Below are positions 37,301 to 47,100 of a stretch of 64,000 nt of DNA, in pieces. The first letter of the stretch is position 1. Each line of letters begins with the position of its first letter. This stretch comes from Myxococcales bacterium (GTDB lineage Bacteria > Myxococcota_A > Polyangia > Polyangiales > Polyangiaceae), in the NCBI GenBank assembly GCA_903642325.1, contig CAHJWM010000031.1, forward strand, positions 1 through 64,000, in the 5' to 3' direction. The notes below the pieces were generated by a model, which saw nothing but the letters and a program-made list of their open reading frames with translations, searched no databases and was not told the DNA's origin. A program made the position numbers and the translations under genes.

Positions 37301-38492
37301 AGCCCGGCCGATACGAAAGGTTGGGCAGCCCGGTCGCCGAGTACGAGGGCAAGCCCGCCCCGAGCGCTGGCAGGCCCACTTGGTGCCGCTCCGGCAGAGC
37401 GACGCTGCCGTGCACGGGCGACTTATCGCCCACGAGGGGCAACCCATCATCCAAATCGAATCCCGCGTTCGAGGCCCGATGTCGGCTGTTCCCTAGAGAA
37501 GGTAACTCGATCTCGCTGCTCGCGGCGGCGCCCTGGCGCACCTCGGGCAAGCTCGCAGAAACCGACGGCAAACCGACCTCACCAAAGCGCGCGGCTGGGC
37601 TGCGGTTCTGAGCCGACGGGCTGACGCCCGTGGGGGAAAGGCTCGAGGCGCTTCCGAATGGCGGGCTCGCTACGCGCGCGCCCACCGAAGGCAGATCTAC
37701 CCCGTCCCCCGGACGGCCACCCACAATGGGCAAGTCCAATTCGAACCCGGAGCCGGCAGCGGCGGACGCGGGACGAATGGCCGCACCGGCGCGACCACCG
37801 AGCGACGGTAAGTCGAGCTCGAGCGCGGGCGTCGAACCACGTACGGCGGCGGGTAGATCGTCGAAGCCCGCGCTTGGCGGATCGGCGAAAGGCTGGGGCG
37901 CTTGCGGTGCGGGCAGGTTCGAGTCGCTCACCTCTTGCGCGCGCGGCTGAACGGCGGGCGGCGTGACGGGCGATGGCAAATCCAAATCCTCGAACGGGTC
38001 GGCGACTGAGGCCTTCTCCATCGCGCGGCGAGCCGGCATAGGCGGGGGTTTGCCAAGCGGCGCCCGTGCCTGAGGAGGAGCGGGCGCGTCGCCAAGAGCT
38101 GTCCCTTGGCGATCTTGCAAGCGAGGCCGGGGTTCGGCAGCGGGGACCAAGAACGAGCCCGGCGCAACTCCCATCATCGTGCCTTTGAGATTGACCGGGG
38201 CGGTTGGGCGCGGGGGGCCGGGAGCCGGGGCCACGCCGACCATCGTGCCTCGCATATCGGCCTTGGGCCGGGGCGCAGCCAGCGCGGGCGGCGGCGCGGA
38301 TTCCTTCTCCGCTGCGAGACCGAAAACGCCGCCGAGCACCGGGTTCGGACCGGTGCTGCGCCCATCACTCGGTGGGTCGACTTTGAATGACGTGCCGCAC
38401 TTCGGGCAGCGCATCTTCAGCCCGCTGGAAGGAATACGTCGCTCGTCGACCTGATACGGGGCCTTGCAGCCCGGGCACTCGACTTTAAACAT
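34371..38492 (-). CDS. Zinc-ribbon (MJ0042), single-TM, TPR protein
   Basis: A 1373-aa protein. Residues 1-38 are a zinc ribbon (VECPGCKAPYQ, then MRCPKCGTSFKV) with C6, C9, C29 and C32. About 45-560 is proline-, glycine- and serine-rich, with two families of short repeats: GTMVGVAP/GTMMGVAP/GTALGDAP at 82, 104 and 130, and many copies of LPSLG, LPSVG, LPIVG and LPALG between about 225 and 390. A single membrane helix lies near 573-600 (LFVLFVGGAALALLP). The last ~720 residues are tandem TPRs (for example AARALNGLGDALYRAGRYSE and ADAYYDLGKEQQALGEW). The zinc ribbon and linker are probably cytoplasmic and the TPRs periplasmic. It resembles in layout AgmX/GltJ-type myxobacterial proteins, with TPRs replacing the TonB tail. 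It is divergent from a parvulin-like gene and convergent with the OmpA/AgmX-tail pair. Confidence 0.85.
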   Translation of the reverse strand: MFKVECPGCKAPYQVDERRIPSSGLKMRCPKCGTSFKVDPPSDGRSTGPNPVLGGVFGLAAEKESAPPPALAAPRPKADMRGTMVGVAPAPGPPRPTAPVNLKGTMMGVAPGSFLVPAAEPRPRLQDRQGTALGDAPAPPQARAPLGKPPPMPARRAMEKASVADPFEDLDLPSPVTPPAVQPRAQEVSDSNLPAPQAPQPFADPPSAGFDDLPAAVRGSTPALELDLPSLGGRAGAAIRPASAAAGSGFELDLPIVGGRPGDGVDLPSVGARVASPPFGSASSLSPTGVSPSAQNRSPAARFGEVGLPSVSASLPEVRQGAAASSEIELPSLGNSRHRASNAGFDLDDGLPLVGDKSPVHGSVALPERHQVGLPALGAGLPSYSATGLPNLSYRPGSVAPGAPSEPPPPGFELSQMPSFPPDFGLAAENAPAPTATGGDFGDLELPVGAAPSFSLPGFGTDAEEADLFGPGPDNPSPVSGAERARFAPDPAIVRQSGGGTAYGEVNLGDDGSEAEAPIEAGAPPAPRRDEDMEFGAIPQEDQPRAGAGPTRVSKPAGRNTAEVVPRKRASRAQLFGGLFVLFVGGAALALLPTVGPFGFYVIVDHLKAGDYAALVARTVSAARADMAKDTYPAAKEALAGIEAARASAKRVRELPAYAAFTAYAEELRFGSDPEIHARASVLLDELTNHSDTAYVLLARCARAAAEGQIARAKQLFDGLPPPSPEDPDRDFLRGEIALRAGDPKAVAAVWQAAATAQKSPRSAYGVARAAYAAGDVKAAASAARDALLQNPDHVGARILLARLSGATRTGEAEALRLLASVTASPGAASPDELVSALTLLGDIHLARSRMSQAEAAYTEALKINPKAARALNGLGDALYRAGRYSEAQARFEASTQADPDDLSAKIGVARSKLALERTEDAASMLKKLRETYPQAVPVAYWYGRVLEASGNRAQAETVYRDALKAPGDDPQAVDVYIALALLQSQQGRNDDAQKTLADARSKLPDQPAIHKALGEVALSQGRYQEATSELRQAVSLDSEDLGAKFKLGVALRRDAKFDDASKAFDEVGSVDKDYPGLALERGLLYETSGRTEEALKEYEGALAKAPKDPDLMLRVGCGKVSAGHPKDAEDLLRKVLIDRPNSAETNHCLGRALLIEGTRLAEALRLLERAVELDANRAEYQLYAGWAANEAGNVPKAEHALAEALRLDQGLADAYWQRGVLRQRQGAAKDAIADLTKALELRPSRYEAHASLADAYYDLGKEQQALGEWQLAIQAQPDNGTWRFRYGKLLSANHQTDAAHEQLEKALELTANDDPAPRWAWEAHNLLAHAIGLKPEAIKHWEEFLRLGPRDSPYRAEAKASLARLGKPWSGD

Positions 38493-38724
38493 ACCTGTGA
38501 ACTCTTATCAGCACTGCTTGGAAGTTACGAATAGCCCGGCGTTCGAGCTCGAGGCCGACCTGATGCCCCGCACTTGGTAGCAGCCCGCAGCCCGCGAAAA
38601 GCCGGGACGTTCCGCTCAGCCGCTCGTCAGTGTTAGCAGCAAGAGCCGCCGGTTGTCGCGACCCAAAGCCGGTTCCGGAATCCGCGCCGCTCGGGCGGAA
38701 TTTCGTGCTACGGCGCGACGCAGC

Positions 38725-39309
38725 ATGCAGCGCTCGACGGCGGCACTTCTGGGGCTCGGATTCATGGCGGCTTTGCTCGGGATAATCCTGATCGCGCACG
38801 ACAGCCCGAAGAAGCCAGAGCACGCGGCTGCGTCCGTCTCCAAGTCCGCGCCCAGTGCGCTTGCCTCCGCACCGCTCACCGCCGGCCGAGCGCCATTAGC
38901 TCTCGACGCGGGGGGAGCCGACGACGCCGGCGCATTGCCTTTCACCGAGGGTTTCGAGACCTTCCCAGACGGTGGTAAAGTGCCCGATCTGCCGGATTCT
39001 GCGCCGTCAGAGGTCAGCTTCGGCGTCGTACAATTTGCTTATCAGGGTTCGCAGTTTGCCGGCTCGGATGCGCGTCCAAAGGAACAAGCCAAACAGAAGG
39101 CCAACGAAATCCTGGAGCTGGCCAAGCACGATTTCGTGGCCGCGGTCGCCAAAGGGGACCGCGGCTCATCGTCGGACGCGGGGCGTATCCCACGCGGCGT
39201 GCTCGAGCCACCCATTGAATATGTTCTGTTCATGCTGGACAAAGGCGCGCTCAGCCCAAGCGTGCTCGATACTCCACGCGGGTTCTGGATCGTGCGTCGC
39301 AACGACTGA
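38725..39309 (+). CDS. Membrane-anchored parvulin-like (PpiC) protein, probably degenerate
   Basis: A 194-aa protein. LLGLGFMAALLGIILIAHD near residues 8-26 is an N-terminal membrane anchor. Then comes a proline- and alanine-rich linker. The C-terminal ~95 residues follow parvulin order: FGVVQFAYQG (first strand), RPKEQAKQKANEILELAKHD (first helix), VAAVAKGDRGSSSDAGRIPR (the DP-x-GG/PRG loop) and ALSPSVLDTPRGFWIVRR (final strands). Family members act as periplasmic peptidyl-prolyl isomerases or chaperones. The histidine-rich entry of typical parvulins is replaced by Val-Val-Gln, so activity is doubtful. The ATG at 38725 is preferred to the earlier, arginine-rich starts. It is divergent from the zinc-ribbon protein and followed by two giant TPR genes on the same strand. 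Confidence 0.6.
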   Translation: MQRSTAALLGLGFMAALLGIILIAHDSPKKPEHAAASVSKSAPSALASAPLTAGRAPLALDAGGADDAGALPFTEGFETFPDGGKVPDLPDSAPSEVSFGVVQFAYQGSQFAGSDARPKEQAKQKANEILELAKHDFVAAVAKGDRGSSSDAGRIPRGVLEPPIEYVLFMLDKGALSPSVLDTPRGFWIVRRND

Positions 39310-39430
39310 AAACGGATCTGCGAACGCCCGCGGGCCCGGGCTGGGCAAGACGGACACCTGGCCGGACTCAAATCCAAGCTAGGCATGCTTGCGGAGGTCC
39401 CCTAAAGTCTAAGCGATTTCGCCGGATTCA

Positions 39431-42400
39431 ATGTCGACTAATAGCCGGTTGCACATCTCCCAGGTCCACTCGTCGGCGCCCGATCCGACGGTGGTCGCAG
39501 CGGCGGTTGGCCGCTTGCGAGCCGAGCACGATGCCGCTGTCGATGGCAAAACCCGCGCGCTTTTACGACACGAGATCGGCGTGCTCGAAGAGCGATTGGA
39601 CGACGCAACCGAGAGTGCACGCGACCAGTTGGCCGCGGTCAGCGCCGAGCCCAATTTTCAGGAGCCACTCGAGCGCCTGATCGGGATCCTCGAACGCCGT
39701 CAATCGCACAAGAATCTGGGCCGTCTGCTGGAGCGCTTGGTGAGCCTCGCGACGCGACCCGAGGAGCGCGCCCGTGCGCTGCTGGACGAGGCCTTTTACC
39801 TGTTGGAGCACGAGGACGACATCGGCAATGCGCGCACGCGGCTCGAACAGGCCGTGGAAGACATGCCGCGGGACGCGAGCCTGTGGCTCGCCCTCGAGCT
39901 CGTGGCGACTAAGCTCGGCGACGCGGAGTTGCGCGAGCGTGCTCTTTTATCTCGAGCCGCGCTGACCAACGATGTTCACTGGAAGGGCCTCTTACTTCTC
40001 TCGCTGGCCGAGCAGCGCAGCAGCTCCGGTGACCACGAAGCCGCCGAGCGTGTGCTCGAGGAAGCCCTGAGACTCGGCAGCCCGGCGACCTTCGACTGCC
40101 TCGTCGCGCTGAGCGAGCTCAGCCGAAAAACAGGCGATAACGCGCTTGGAATGCGGGCCGAGTCGCGAATCGGCGATGCGATTTCGGCGTCTTTGGCGGA
40201 TTCTGTTCACGGGGACGCGCTCGGGATACCCGAGCACCGCCGCACGCTCGCTCACGCCGCCGAGGCATGGCTGACTGCCGCTGAGCATGCGCGTCAAGGT
40301 GGCGAGCACGCCCGGGCCGTCGAGCTGCTGGAGCGCTCGCTACTGGCTGCGCCCAGCGACGCCTTGTCGCTGTATGCCCGCTTGCACGCCGCCGACGCCG
40401 CCGGCGATACTGCGAGCGCTGCGCGCATTGCTCGAGCGGAGCTCGACCGAGGAGTCACCGGGCAAGCGGCCGCTTCACTCTGGCTTCGCATCGCCGAAGC
40501 GGCCGCCAGTGAAGGCGATGGCGCGGCCGCCTTGGCGGCCGCCAACCAGGCCCTCGCCCACGACGCAACGAGCATCGCGGGGCGGGCCCTGCAGCTCGAT
40601 TTACTGAGTACGGCCGACGATCCGCAGGGCTATGCCTCGGCCCTGGAGGCCGCGGCCGAGACATTTCCGAGCGAGAACGCGAAAGCCCGATTTTACCTGC
40701 TCAGCGCCGATGTCTGGGCAAGACAATGCCAGGACTCGCAAGGGGCGCGCGCCGCGCTCTCGCAGGCTGGCATGTATGGCGCCTCGCCGGAGGTCGTCGC
40801 GCGCTTGGCGCGCTCGCTCTCGGCGCTCTTGAACGACGGCGCTTGGTACGAAGAGGCCACTCGTCGGCTGATCGCCCAAGGCGCAACCGAAGCCGAATAC
40901 AGCGGGCTGTGGTTCGAATTGGCTCGCGCTCGAGCGCTCCGTGGCGAACGCCTGACGACCGCGCAGGCCTTGAGCGGGCTGGCTGCCGCACCCGAAGGTC
41001 ACTGGCTCGGCAACGCTCTAGCGGCGTACTCGCTCGACCTATTACCCGAGGGGGCGGCAAATCATGGCCAGGGGCCGGACAGAGAAGCGCCCAGCGACGT
41101 AGCGCTGTCGGCATTGGCAGGCGAAGAGAGCGACCCGGTGACGGCCGGGGCGATACGCACGATCTTGGCGCTGCGCGCGATCGGTAGGGCTGACGAAGCG
41201 TTTGCTCGGCGAGAGCTCGCACAGCTCCATGGCGAAGATCCCTCGAACGTCGTCGTGGCGCGAGCGCTGGTCGCGCTGGAGAGGAGGGCCGACAATCAGA
41301 CCGCCGCCGCAGGCGCGCTCGCGGCGACGGCAGGGGTGGTGGCTGACGTCGAGCTCGCCGCCTCGCTCGAAATCGAGGCAGGCATCGCCTTCTGGCAGGC
41401 GGGCGCTCAGCAAGCGGGCCTGGAACGCTTCAAGGCGGCCGCGAGCCAGAGCCGTGCCGGCACTGCATTGCTCGGCTGGGCGCTCGCGGGGGCCGAGTCG
41501 AGCGACCTTTCCGGGCGCCGCCGAGCATTGGAAGCGGCCTCCGAGAGCGCTCCTGACCTCGCGGCCTTAGACCGCTTTTCACTCGAGCTCGGGCGCGGCG
41601 GTGATTTAGACGTCGCGCGCGAGGCGCTGACCACGGCGCTCGAACAACCGGGCAGTGAGTTGCACGAGGCGGCGCTGCTCGCTCGCGCCCTGTGGAGTCC
41701 GAGCGGCAGCGAAGAACAGGAACGCGGGCTCGCTCTGCAAGGGCTAGCTGAGCTCGAAGGCGCCGCCGCGTTGGTCCGCGGCGCCGCCTATGGCATTGAG
41801 CTCGCACGCACCCCGAACGGCGCAGACCGCACCCTGTCGGAAGCGGCGCGCAGCTGGGCGCTGGTCGATCTAGACCTAGCTCCTGCGTTGGAATGGTTGG
41901 GCGCGGCCATGCACAGCGGGGATGTGGACGACGAAATCGCAGCGCGCTTGGCGCTCGCGGAGCGGCTGTCCGCGCCGCTCGCCGCGACCTTCGAAGCATC
42001 GGCGGCGCTCGTTGCGCTGCTCTCGGGCCATGGCACTAGAAAGGCGCTTGCGGGCGGCGAGCCTGCGGCCAAGCTCGCCAACCTCGAGTTGGCGGCCCCT
42101 GGCGGCGACCCGCGTCGGCGCGCGCGTGCGCTGCTCGATGCGAGCCAGAGCCTCGGCGACGATAGTCTAGGCGTGGTGACGGCCTTGGCCGGTTACAATC
42201 AGCTGGCGTACGGGGATTTTGCCGCGGCGCTCTCCTCGTTCCGGCAAGTCGTCGCGGCACACGCTGAAGACGTGTTTGGCTGGGAGGGTCTGCGCGCCGC
42301 GGCGGACGCCACTGGGGATCGCGGCTTGCTCGCCGAAGCGTACGCGGCGCTCGGTGATGCGGTGAGCGACCCGGCCCGCGGCAGCGACTTCTGGGAGCAA

Positions 42401-44194
42401 GCAGCCGGCATTTTACTGGACGAATTTGGAGACACGACACGCGGCGAGTTTGCGTTGACGCGCGCGGTCGAGCGCGACGTTCGGCGATTTGCGGCCTTTG
42501 ATCGACTCTTCCGTCTGGTCCGTGAGCGCAAGGACGGGTCGCGTCTACTGGAGCTCATCGCTCGCCGGCTAGAGGTAGCCGAAGACGCGGATGAAATCGC
42601 CAAGCTGTTCTGGGAACGCGCCCGCGCGCTGCGCACGGCGGGTGACCGCGATGGCGCGCTGTCTGCACTCGAGAATGTACAGTTGCTGGAGCCGGACCAC
42701 GTGGGCGCTCTCGCGCTCTCGGGCGAAATTTACATCACGCTCGGGCGCTTCGCAGAAGCTGCGGAGAACCTGGCCCGGCTGGGTGCACTCGAGGAGGCGC
42801 CGGCCCAGCAGCGCCTGATGAGCGGCATTGCCGCCGTCGATTTGTACGAGCATAAGCTGGATGACGCGTACGCGGCGCTCGAGGTGCTCGCCAATCTGCA
42901 TCGCGCGAATCTCAGCACGCTCGCGGTTCGCGAACGATTGGCGCGAGCGGCCGCGCGCGCAGAGTCTTGGCTGCAAGCGACCGAAGCCCTCGAGCTGTTG
43001 ATGAACGAGCGCGACAGCTCGGCCGGCCGCGTCCAAGCCGCCCGATTGGCGATGGTGATTCACCGCGATCGACTGCACGATGTCGCACGTGCCGAGGCCG
43101 CCGCGACGCGCCTACTCGAGGAGCTGCCGGAAGACGGAGAGGCGCTCGATTTGGTCTTGAGCGACGCATTTCCGAAAAGCGCCACGCGCTCACTGCTGGA
43201 AAATGGGCTGTCCCGTCTGACGGAAATGCTCGAGCAAAATCCCATGAAACCCGAGCGCGTCGAACGCCTGGCACGGATCGCGGGCTACCTGGGTCAGGCC
43301 CCTTTGCGGCAAGCTGCGCTCGGTGCGCTGATCGCCCTCGGGGTGTCGTCGGAAGGCGTCGAGCAGGAGCTCGCGCGCATCGATCAACGCGTGGCCAACG
43401 TGCCACGCATCGCGATCCACGACCGCGCGCTACCTGATCTCGCTGACCCCGAAGACCGTGGCCCGATCGCCGAGCTCATGCGCGTCATGGCCACGACCAT
43501 CTCCGAGGAGCTCGGTCCAAGCCTGAGCGCTTTTGGCGTGGGCAAGAAGGAACGCGTCGACGCCCGTGCCGGGCTGCCCGTGCGCAATGAGATAGCGGCC
43601 TGGGCCGGCGCGCTCGGCATCGGCGAATTCGAGCTGTATATCGGCGGCACCGACGCGGATGCGATTGTCGCGGTCGCGAGTGAGACCCCGGCGCTGGTAC
43701 TGGGCTCCGCCGTCACGGCGCCGCTCTCGCCACGGCATCGCCAGGCTGTCGCACGCGAGCTGTTTGCGCTGCGGCGCGGTACGACCGTGCTCAGGCACCG
43801 AGATTCGACCGAAATCGGAGCGCTGGTGGTCGCTACGTGTCGCATCGCCGAGGTCACCATACCCTCCCCGGCGTACGCGATGCTGCCCGAGTTTCAGCGG
43901 TCACTCGGCAAAGCGCCGCGCAAAGTCAGAAAACTTTTACCGAACCTGGCCCAAGCCGTGCTCGCCTCCGCTCAAGATCCGATCGCCTGGTCACGCGCCG
44001 CGGTTTCGAGCCTGGACCGTATGGCCGCACTGGCGGCCGGCGATGTCTCGTGGGTGCTTGCATCGGGTGGGCGCGAGCGCGGGGCTCTCGACCTGTCCAA
44101 TGAAGCGGCCGGGCGCGCGCGGCGCTTGCTCGCGTTCGTGCTTTCGCCGACCTACCTCGAGCTTCGAGAACAACTCGGGATGGGCGTCAAATGA
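39431..44194 (+). CDS. Giant TPR protein 1 of a coupled pair (1587 aa)
   Basis: An alanine-rich helical protein with no signal peptide or membrane helix, so cytoplasmic. The bulk (about 60-1330) consists of degenerate TPRs, for example EAAERVLEEALRLGSPATFD, HARAVELLERSLLAAPSDAL, DGALSALENVQLLEPDHVGA and ARAEAAATRLLEELPEDGE. The last ~230 residues are a separate domain (NEIAAWAGALGIGEFELYIG, LSPRHRQAVARELFALRRGT, SLGKAPRKVRKLLPNLAQAV) that resembles the C-terminus of the next protein. No enzyme motif is visible. The ATG at 39431 follows a 121-base gap after the parvulin-like gene. The stop overlaps the next start (ATGA), so the two proteins are made together and may form one scaffold. Function is unknown. 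Confidence 0.8.
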   Translation: MSTNSRLHISQVHSSAPDPTVVAAAVGRLRAEHDAAVDGKTRALLRHEIGVLEERLDDATESARDQLAAVSAEPNFQEPLERLIGILERRQSHKNLGRLLERLVSLATRPEERARALLDEAFYLLEHEDDIGNARTRLEQAVEDMPRDASLWLALELVATKLGDAELRERALLSRAALTNDVHWKGLLLLSLAEQRSSSGDHEAAERVLEEALRLGSPATFDCLVALSELSRKTGDNALGMRAESRIGDAISASLADSVHGDALGIPEHRRTLAHAAEAWLTAAEHARQGGEHARAVELLERSLLAAPSDALSLYARLHAADAAGDTASAARIARAELDRGVTGQAAASLWLRIAEAAASEGDGAAALAAANQALAHDATSIAGRALQLDLLSTADDPQGYASALEAAAETFPSENAKARFYLLSADVWARQCQDSQGARAALSQAGMYGASPEVVARLARSLSALLNDGAWYEEATRRLIAQGATEAEYSGLWFELARARALRGERLTTAQALSGLAAAPEGHWLGNALAAYSLDLLPEGAANHGQGPDREAPSDVALSALAGEESDPVTAGAIRTILALRAIGRADEAFARRELAQLHGEDPSNVVVARALVALERRADNQTAAAGALAATAGVVADVELAASLEIEAGIAFWQAGAQQAGLERFKAAASQSRAGTALLGWALAGAESSDLSGRRRALEAASESAPDLAALDRFSLELGRGGDLDVAREALTTALEQPGSELHEAALLARALWSPSGSEEQERGLALQGLAELEGAAALVRGAAYGIELARTPNGADRTLSEAARSWALVDLDLAPALEWLGAAMHSGDVDDEIAARLALAERLSAPLAATFEASAALVALLSGHGTRKALAGGEPAAKLANLELAAPGGDPRRRARALLDASQSLGDDSLGVVTALAGYNQLAYGDFAAALSSFRQVVAAHAEDVFGWEGLRAAADATGDRGLLAEAYAALGDAVSDPARGSDFWEQAAGILLDEFGDTTRGEFALTRAVERDVRRFAAFDRLFRLVRERKDGSRLLELIARRLEVAEDADEIAKLFWERARALRTAGDRDGALSALENVQLLEPDHVGALALSGEIYITLGRFAEAAENLARLGALEEAPAQQRLMSGIAAVDLYEHKLDDAYAALEVLANLHRANLSTLAVRERLARAAARAESWLQATEALELLMNERDSSAGRVQAARLAMVIHRDRLHDVARAEAAATRLLEELPEDGEALDLVLSDAFPKSATRSLLENGLSRLTEMLEQNPMKPERVERLARIAGYLGQAPLRQAALGALIALGVSSEGVEQELARIDQRVANVPRIAIHDRALPDLADPEDRGPIAELMRVMATTISEELGPSLSAFGVGKKERVDARAGLPVRNEIAAWAGALGIGEFELYIGGTDADAIVAVASETPALVLGSAVTAPLSPRHRQAVARELFALRRGTTVLRHRDSTEIGALVVATCRIAEVTIPSPAYAMLPEFQRSLGKAPRKVRKLLPNLAQAVLASAQDPIAWSRAAVSSLDRMAALAAGDVSWVLASGGRERGALDLSNEAAGRARRLLAFVLSPTYLELREQLGMGVK

Positions 44195-47100
44195 GCGACC
44201 CGACGGAACCCAACCGACCGGCGAGCGGCACGGGTCGCGCCGCTCAGACCGCCGAAGAGCGCGCAGCCGAGCAAGAGTTGGAAAACGACGCGCTGCTCGA
44301 CTCGTTGCTGTTCGAGGATGCGGCCGCATTGCCGGCACCGGCTGAGCCGGAGCTGCCGTCGAACATCGCCAAGCTGCATCAGCCGTCGAACCACCAGTAC
44401 TCGGAAGACGACGTGACGGTGGTCGGCCGAGGCGAGGACCTGTTCGCGGAAGTGTCGAGCGACGATGGCACGACCGGCCTCGAAGATTTAGCAAGCTCCG
44501 ACATCGACGAGCTTCTGTCCAGCATGCCGGCGAGCCCGATCGAGAATGTGGATGCGTGGCCGTATGACGCGCCCGTGCAGCCGAGCGCGCGCTTGCCCGA
44601 CGTCTCGGCAGGGCTGCGCTTACCTGCCCCGCCACGCCCGATCGCCCGCAGCACGTCGGGCGCTCCGAGACCGGAGGCGGTTGCCACGTCGACAGAAGCG
44701 CCACCTGCGTCAGCAGGCCCCGGCTCTCTGCTTGAATCGTTAGAGCCTGATCCGGCGAGCAAGCCGAACGAAGACGAAGAAGAACAAACGCGTTTCTTCC
44801 TCAGGGACAGCCCCGTCAGCGTGATCGCGCCCGGCGGGCCGCGGCCCGAAACAGACGAAGAGCACACGGTACTGCTCCATCCGTTACAAGTGGAGCAGGG
44901 ATCCGGCCGCGAGGGACCCGAACCCAGCCGCATGCCAGAGGTCGAGCGGGCCAGTCGAGTTTCCGCGCATTCGGAAGCCGAGCCGACCCCTGGCTGGACA
45001 GCCCCCCCCGCAACGTCGCTGTTGGACGCTGAATTCGAGCTGTTCTCGGGGCTGCCGAACGGCTTTAGCGCGGCGGATCACAAGCTACTCGACGAGCCCG
45101 CGCAGGCGAGCGATGAAGTGGCGCAGGGTTTGCTCGAGACGCAATCTTCGCCTTTGGATTGGCCCGACGAGCGCCCTGCACGCGCGCACTTAGGCGGCAA
45201 TAGAGAGGCCTTCGCCATGCGCGCCGAGTGGCTGGAGCGTGAGGCACATGCGGCCAGCAATCCTCAAGCCCGCGCGCGTGCCCTGACCATCGCCAGTGAG
45301 CTGTGGGCTCTGACCGGTGATCTGCCTCGGGCTCGAGATGCGGCCGGTGAAGCCAGCGCAATTCCGCGCGCGCAGGGCATGGCGGCGCGGCAAATGCGCG
45401 CGCTGGCGGCTGCCGAAGGTGACTTCAAAGCCGTCGCGCCGGCGCTCGAGATGGAGATTCGCGGAGCGGCCACGGCTGAAGCACGCGTGCACGCGGCCTA
45501 CCTTAGCGCAGAGGTGTATCGACTGGCATTGAACGACGAAGCGACGGGCAAAAAGAAGCTCGACCTCGCCGTTCGAGCCCAGCAAGACGATCCGCGCGCC
45601 CATGTCGCCAAATTAAGCGAGCTGCTCGGCAAAGGGAGCGGCCCGGTGCGGATGCGTTTCCCCGATTCCGAGCCGCTGAGTGAGCTCAGCCATGCCTGCG
45701 AAGAGCTGCTGCGCCTGCGCGGAGGCGCACCCTCCGCCGGGAGCGCGCAGGCGGTCGGCCCACGCGCTGCTTTCGAGGAAGCGCGGCGCGCGCTATCGAC
45801 TGGTGATCGCCGGAGGGCGGCGGACGCGCTCGCAACGCTTGCCGTCGTGCCGGGGCTCGGTCACGCTTGCGCTTGGCTGTCGGCGTCGCTGCTTGGAGCA
45901 GACCCCAGCACCAGAGCCCGGGCAATCCTAGAGCTCGGAGCGCTGGCGGAACGGGGCGGCGGCCGCCTTGCCCGTCGCGCCCTCGTGGCTCGCGCCCTGG
46001 AGGAGGGCAACGCACAGGTGATCCGTGAGGCTGTCTCCGGCGCGGTAGGCGCGCAAACCTTTGCCGCGTCGGACCGGCTGGCACTCGCCGCGCTCATCGG
46101 GCTCACTCCGCAGGGGCTCGAAACGACGATCGAAGACGTCGCCGCCGACCCGGCGCTCCGGCCCTTAGCGGCCGCATTCGTTGCGGCAGCTCCGAGCTCG
46201 ACGCTCGATGTCCGGTCCGGAAGCGAAGCCAGCCGTGCCGAACAACACCTGGGGCATGCCCTGGTCTCGCCGCCTGCGGGTGGGAGCGGGCTCGAGCACC
46301 TGCTTGGCTATGCGCAGGCGTTCCGGGCCAGCCATCCGGAGAGTCCTCTCGCGCGGTTTCTTTCGCTGGAGCTTGCGCGTGTCTCACGGAGCGCGAGCCA
46401 GGTGGCGCTGGCCCTGAGCGAGTGGCCCCGAACAGACGAAGGCCCGCAGCGGACGCGGGATGAGCGGCTGGCGGTCGCGCTCGTGCATGAGCTCGCCGGC
46501 GAGCAAGCTTCCGCGGTTCGGGCATATCGACAAGCCCTCGACCTGGACCCAAGCAACGAGCCCGCGGTGCGCGCGCTCTCGAAGGCCGTGCCCGAAGAGA
46601 CCGCGGATCTGCTCTTACGGCTCGCCGATCACGTGCAGACGTCGGAGCGGGGCGCGCTGATCTTACTGGAGGCCGCCCTTCGCCTCGGTTTAGAGCCGCG
46701 GGAAGCGTACGATTCCCTCGTCGAGCGCGCGCGGCTGGCCGCTCCGGACTTGCCGCTCAGCTACCGCATGGCGGAGGATGCCGCACGTCGACGAGCCGAT
46801 CACGGCGAGCTACTCGTCGCCGTCCGTGCGCGTCGAGAAGCCGCTGATGACCCGGTCGAGCGCTCGCTCGACCTGGTCAGGGAAGCCTTGCTCCTGGCCG
46901 ACACGGATTTGACCTCGACGGAGCGCCTGCTGAACGAGGCCCGAAAGGCACGTCCCGACGATCTCGCCCTGCAGGAGCTTGCAGAGCGCACGGTCCCAAC
47001 CGAAGACGTGGAACGCGCCGCCTGGCGCGAGGCAATCGCCGAAACCAGCCAGGGAGCGCTGCGCGGCCGGCTGTTCGCAGAAGCGGCGCTGGAGCGCGCA

